Assembly (NCBI RefSeq): GCF_024643285.1
Contig: NZ_JAMSLW010000002.1
Coordinates: forward strand, 124,001-188,000
Length of the DNA stretch: 64,000 bases
Direction of reading: 5' to 3'
Source: Parapedobacter lycopersici
GTDB lineage: Bacteria > Bacteroidota > Bacteroidia > Sphingobacteriales > Sphingobacteriaceae
The position numbers and the translations under genes are program-made. A model generated the notes under the pieces. It saw only the letters and a list, made by a program, of their open reading frames with translations, made no database searches and was not told where the DNA came from. Position 1 is the first letter of the stretch, and the number at the start of each line of letters is the position of its first letter. Positions 61,552-64,000 of the stretch are shown in pieces.

Positions 61552-63756
61552 CTATTTACTGATCAACGTGATGCTGGAAGGCTGGCCTTTATTCCCAAGC
61601 ACGTCCACACTACAGATCTCAAGGTTGTTGCTGCCCGGTACCAGCTTCCACTCGTATGTATGCTCGGACACCTGCATTTGCTTTCCATTTACGGTTACTT
61701 CAAAGTAACTGAATCCGGGCGTGTCGGTAAGCATGTTGATGATAAGCTTATCCTTTGCGATCACTGACGCGCTGAAATTCACCTGGAACAACGGACCGTA
61801 CATGTCAGCAGCACGCCTAACAAAAATCCGATGCTCCGGCGTCGGGGGAGTCTGCTCGTCCGTCCAGGCATAATAGCCGTCCCATCCCCAATGTGTCCTG
61901 CCGTGTGTAATAGGTATCGGCAACGGTTGGCTGAGCCAGTTGCTGCGCGGCAACCAGCGTACTTCAGCCGCATTAAAAAACCCATAACCACCCGAATAAC
62001 CTGCATTAAGCGAGTTAGGGGCTACCTTCCACCACACATAATCATCATCGATCTTTCCCGAAAACGCATGCCCACCCACCTCAATAGCGATGGGCAGTTG
62101 TTCCGGATGGATATTGGCTGTCCGCAAATTCCGATCGTCAACAGACCACTGGTCCCGGTTAACTGATTCGCCTTCCGGGTAATAGGTCGACAAAAAAATG
62201 CGATGCAGTTCAAGGACATTCAAGGGAATGCCCGTCTTACGATCGTAAAATGACGTATCAAAATTAGGGTCAATCATTACCCACTTATTAAATTCATTCG
62301 ACCACACTTCCACCACCTCATGGCCTCCCCATATTGAAAAATTGGTGTTAACAATGCGCGCCGGAATTCCAAAACTTTGACAGGCCTGGGCAAATACCAC
62401 AGCATAATGCAGGCAATTGCCCCCACGCTTACCTCCAGTGCCGGCCAGTATTTCCGTGGCGTCCCACGTGATCAGATCGGGTGATTCCGGATCAGGAAGG
62501 AACCAGTCCCATTGACCTGCAACCCACCCTCTTAAACGTATAATTTTTTTCCATTCTGTTTTTGCTCCTTCGACGACGCTATCCAGGGTAAACGTCTTAC
62601 GGAATTTCTGTAACTTGTTATTTGCCGGATCTTCGTGCCGGAATGCAAAAGCGCTTGGGGTAAAAGCCCCGTTGTGTGAACGGACCACCGTCAGGTTATC
62701 TGTTACTAATCCCACCGTCCATCTGCTGTCCACAGTGAGTCCGTTTAATTTCGGTGTTTCCGCTCCCGAGTTCCCCTCAAAGCTAAACTCCAGTTGAATA
62801 AAACGTTTTTTGTGTTCGGCCGGCAATTTCTCCGTTGCCAGTTCTTCCCAATCCGTCCAGCCACCGAGCGCCGGCTGGTGCGTATCCCCACTGCGGATCC
62901 GCGTAAGCCAGCGACTGCCTTTTGTTTCGGCTGTGTCTATCCGGATAATGGCATCATGGATAGTCGCCGGGGAAAAAACCACTTCCCCCAGCAGTTTATC
63001 CGCCAGATTGATGACCGGCGTATACAGCTGGGCCCTGTCCTGATAAGACTGTAATTTAAGCCTGATGGGATATTCCCCCGTCTTGCCTGCGGCTGTCACG
63101 TGGTTATTCCAGGTATTGCCGCTGTCTACACTCCGGGCACTTCGGAAGGGAAAGCTGACGTTGGCTGCTGGTCCATATTTGAACTTTTCATAAAGTGCAA
63201 CCGGTACGCGGTATCGATCCCCGGTTTCCTGCACAGCAACTTCAATCCGGTTTTCGCCCTTTTTCAAATAGGCTACCGGCACCGGTACGGAAGTCCAGAA
63301 ATGGTGGAATTCGTAAACAATCGGCTCATTGCCGTTTACAGTAAATACCAGTTTTCCCCCGGAAAGCGGTGTATTGCCAACCGGATATAGCAGCATACTG
63401 ATGATCGCATTTCGCACTGGGGAATCGGGCAGGATCAGGTGTTTACGTAACGTTATTCCATCACCGATCGTATCCCAGGCTTCGCCCCTTATTGATCCGA
63501 TCCCTGCCGCATCGTCTTCGATCAGCACTTCCCCCGTTAACTCGATCGCATCGTCAGTAAGCATCAGCTGCCGCGACTGGGATTGGAAAAACAATTCAGA
63601 AGCGTTCCACGACTGCTTTGCATGGCCAACGCTATCAGCAAGGTAATTTTGCCGGGAAAAGACAACATCCTGACGGTGGACAGCAGACACAGGCCTTTGA
63701 AAAAGCAGCATAAACAATACAGGGAAGAATAAACGTGGCAGGCGATTCAAATCCAT
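61552..63756 (-). CDS. Secreted transglutaminase-like multidomain protein (paralogue 2)
   Basis: A 734-residue exported protein with signal peptide (about 1-25). Architecture follows paralogue 1: lectin-like beta-sandwich (about 95-195), Asp-box SVDSGNTW (209-216), a further beta part, then a transglutaminase-like core with Cys448 (RGGNCLHYA), His479 (WGGHEVVEVW) and Asp496 (MIDPNFD), then a C-terminal Ig-like domain ending GQPSSITLI. Thus all three core residues are kept in both copies. It probably shares an operon with the truncated gene at 63822, 65 bp upstream. The chemistry and substrate are not known; peptide or glycopeptide linkages of plant walls are possible. Confidence 0.85.
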   Translation of the reverse strand: MDLNRLPRLFFPVLFMLLFQRPVSAVHRQDVVFSRQNYLADSVGHAKQSWNASELFFQSQSRQLMLTDDAIELTGEVLIEDDAAGIGSIRGEAWDTIGDGITLRKHLILPDSPVRNAIISMLLYPVGNTPLSGGKLVFTVNGNEPIVYEFHHFWTSVPVPVAYLKKGENRIEVAVQETGDRYRVPVALYEKFKYGPAANVSFPFRSARSVDSGNTWNNHVTAAGKTGEYPIRLKLQSYQDRAQLYTPVINLADKLLGEVVFSPATIHDAIIRIDTAETKGSRWLTRIRSGDTHQPALGGWTDWEELATEKLPAEHKKRFIQLEFSFEGNSGAETPKLNGLTVDSRWTVGLVTDNLTVVRSHNGAFTPSAFAFRHEDPANNKLQKFRKTFTLDSVVEGAKTEWKKIIRLRGWVAGQWDWFLPDPESPDLITWDATEILAGTGGKRGGNCLHYAVVFAQACQSFGIPARIVNTNFSIWGGHEVVEVWSNEFNKWVMIDPNFDTSFYDRKTGIPLNVLELHRIFLSTYYPEGESVNRDQWSVDDRNLRTANIHPEQLPIAIEVGGHAFSGKIDDDYVWWKVAPNSLNAGYSGGYGFFNAAEVRWLPRSNWLSQPLPIPITHGRTHWGWDGYYAWTDEQTPPTPEHRIFVRRAADMYGPLFQVNFSASVIAKDKLIINMLTDTPGFSYFEVTVNGKQMQVSEHTYEWKLVPGSNNLEICSVDVLGNKGQPSSITLISK

Positions 63757-63774
63757 AAGGATAACAAATAAAGC

Positions 63775-63814
63775 AGGCGGTTCATCCGCGGATGAACCGC
63801 TGAATGAACCGCCT
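63775..63814 (-). terminator. Hairpin with two alternative left arms between the last two genes
   Basis: Read on the minus strand, AGGCGGTTCAT (63814-63804) and GCGGTTCATC (63800-63791) are near-repeats that can each pair with the following GATGAACCGCCT (63786-63775); the inner pairing gives a 10-bp stem with a CGCG loop. A T-rich TTTATTTGTT follows. It may act as a partial terminator or attenuator within the operon. Confidence 0.5.
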
Positions 63815-63821
63815 CCAATTA

Positions 63822-64000
63822 TTAGTTTATTTTTAATGTTACGGTACCCGCGGGCAGCTTAGCCGTTAATCGGTTGGCTGCACTGTCGTACTGCCAATCC
63901 TTAAACGTTTTTCCGTCCAGCTGCACAGCTGCCGGTTTACCGGATAACAGGACCTGTATACTGCAACCCGATTCCGATTTAATTTCGAGCTCAGAGGCGG
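63822..64000 (-). CDS. C-terminal end of an unidentified protein (cut by window edge)
   Basis: The last 58 or so codons of a minus-strand gene, ending in TAA at 63822-63824. The visible end (SGKPAAVQLDGKTFKDWQYD, then ANRLTAKLPAGTVTLKIN) looks like a beta-sandwich closing domain of the kind that ends many secreted polysaccharide-active enzymes, but that is only an impression. It is 65 bp upstream of paralogue 2 and probably co-transcribed. Confidence 0.6.
   Translation of the reverse strand, partial: ASELEIKSESGCSIQVLLSGKPAAVQLDGKTFKDWQYDSAANRLTAKLPAGTVTLKIN

Overview
The window looks like a chromosomal segment of a Bacteroidota bacterium, most likely a Sphingobacteriaceae-type organism with G+C near 50 % (Parapedobacter-like is a guess from base composition and gene style, not a demonstrated identity). 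Support comes from two SusC/SusD outer-membrane uptake pairs, ECF sigma/FecR signalling with an STN-domain SusC, TAnnTTTG -7 promoter boxes, a bifunctional HisB and HisIE, and several small families typical of the phylum (DUF2480, DUF3108, DUF3109, DUF6427, CcmD-like). No rRNA, IS element, prophage or CRISPR array was seen; one tRNA (Asp) is present.

Region 1 (1-19607, all minus strand) is a glycan/peptide acquisition region. Reading downstream: an ECF sigma factor, a very short FecR-like anti-sigma protein and a Tat-type AGE-family epimerase (19462-17115); then a second ECF sigma, a full FecR anti-sigma, an STN-bearing SusC, a SusD, a PL10-type pectate lyase and a secreted transglutaminase-like protein (16968-6077); then a second SusC/SusD pair with an M28 peptidase that runs off the left edge (5602-1). 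Both susC leaders lie opposite sequences that look like small structured plus-strand RNAs, and the upstream region of susC 1 carries a duplicated hairpin element with compensatory base changes.

Region 2 (19608-32143) holds a 663-bp gap with an operator-like palindrome and an 11-bp minisatellite, a DUF937 protein with an EF-hand-like loop, a LacI-type regulator, free methionine-R-sulfoxide reductase, and a minus-strand run hisC-B-H-A-F-IE plus a WD40 gene, preceded by rnz, a STAS protein, purC and phoH. hisG and hisD are not in the window.

Region 3 (32144-59787) is mainly plus-strand housekeeping: a SAM hydroxide adenosyltransferase-type enzyme, an MsbA-like ABC exporter, ccmB/ccmC/ccmD, glutamate dehydrogenase, a large FAD/Fe-S oxidase, two LpxH-like phosphoesterases, purQ, a barrel protein with lptC, a CE1-type esterase, a PpiD/SurA-type foldase, DUF2480/3108/3109 proteins, polyprenyl diphosphate synthase, TerC, prolyl oligopeptidase, a Crp-type regulator with an SMR exporter, prfA and tRNA-Asp with its terminator. 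Several genes concern the outer envelope (lptC, the foldase, lpxH-like, msbA-like).

Region 4 (59788-64000) begins after tRNA-Asp with two AT-richer genes (an unknown secreted protein and a GNAT acetyltransferase), followed by a second secreted transglutaminase-like protein homologous to the one at 6077-8335, apparently in an operon with a further gene truncated by the right edge. The two transglutaminase-like paralogues, the short soluble anti-sigma protein and the structured RNAs opposite the susC leaders are the least ordinary things here.
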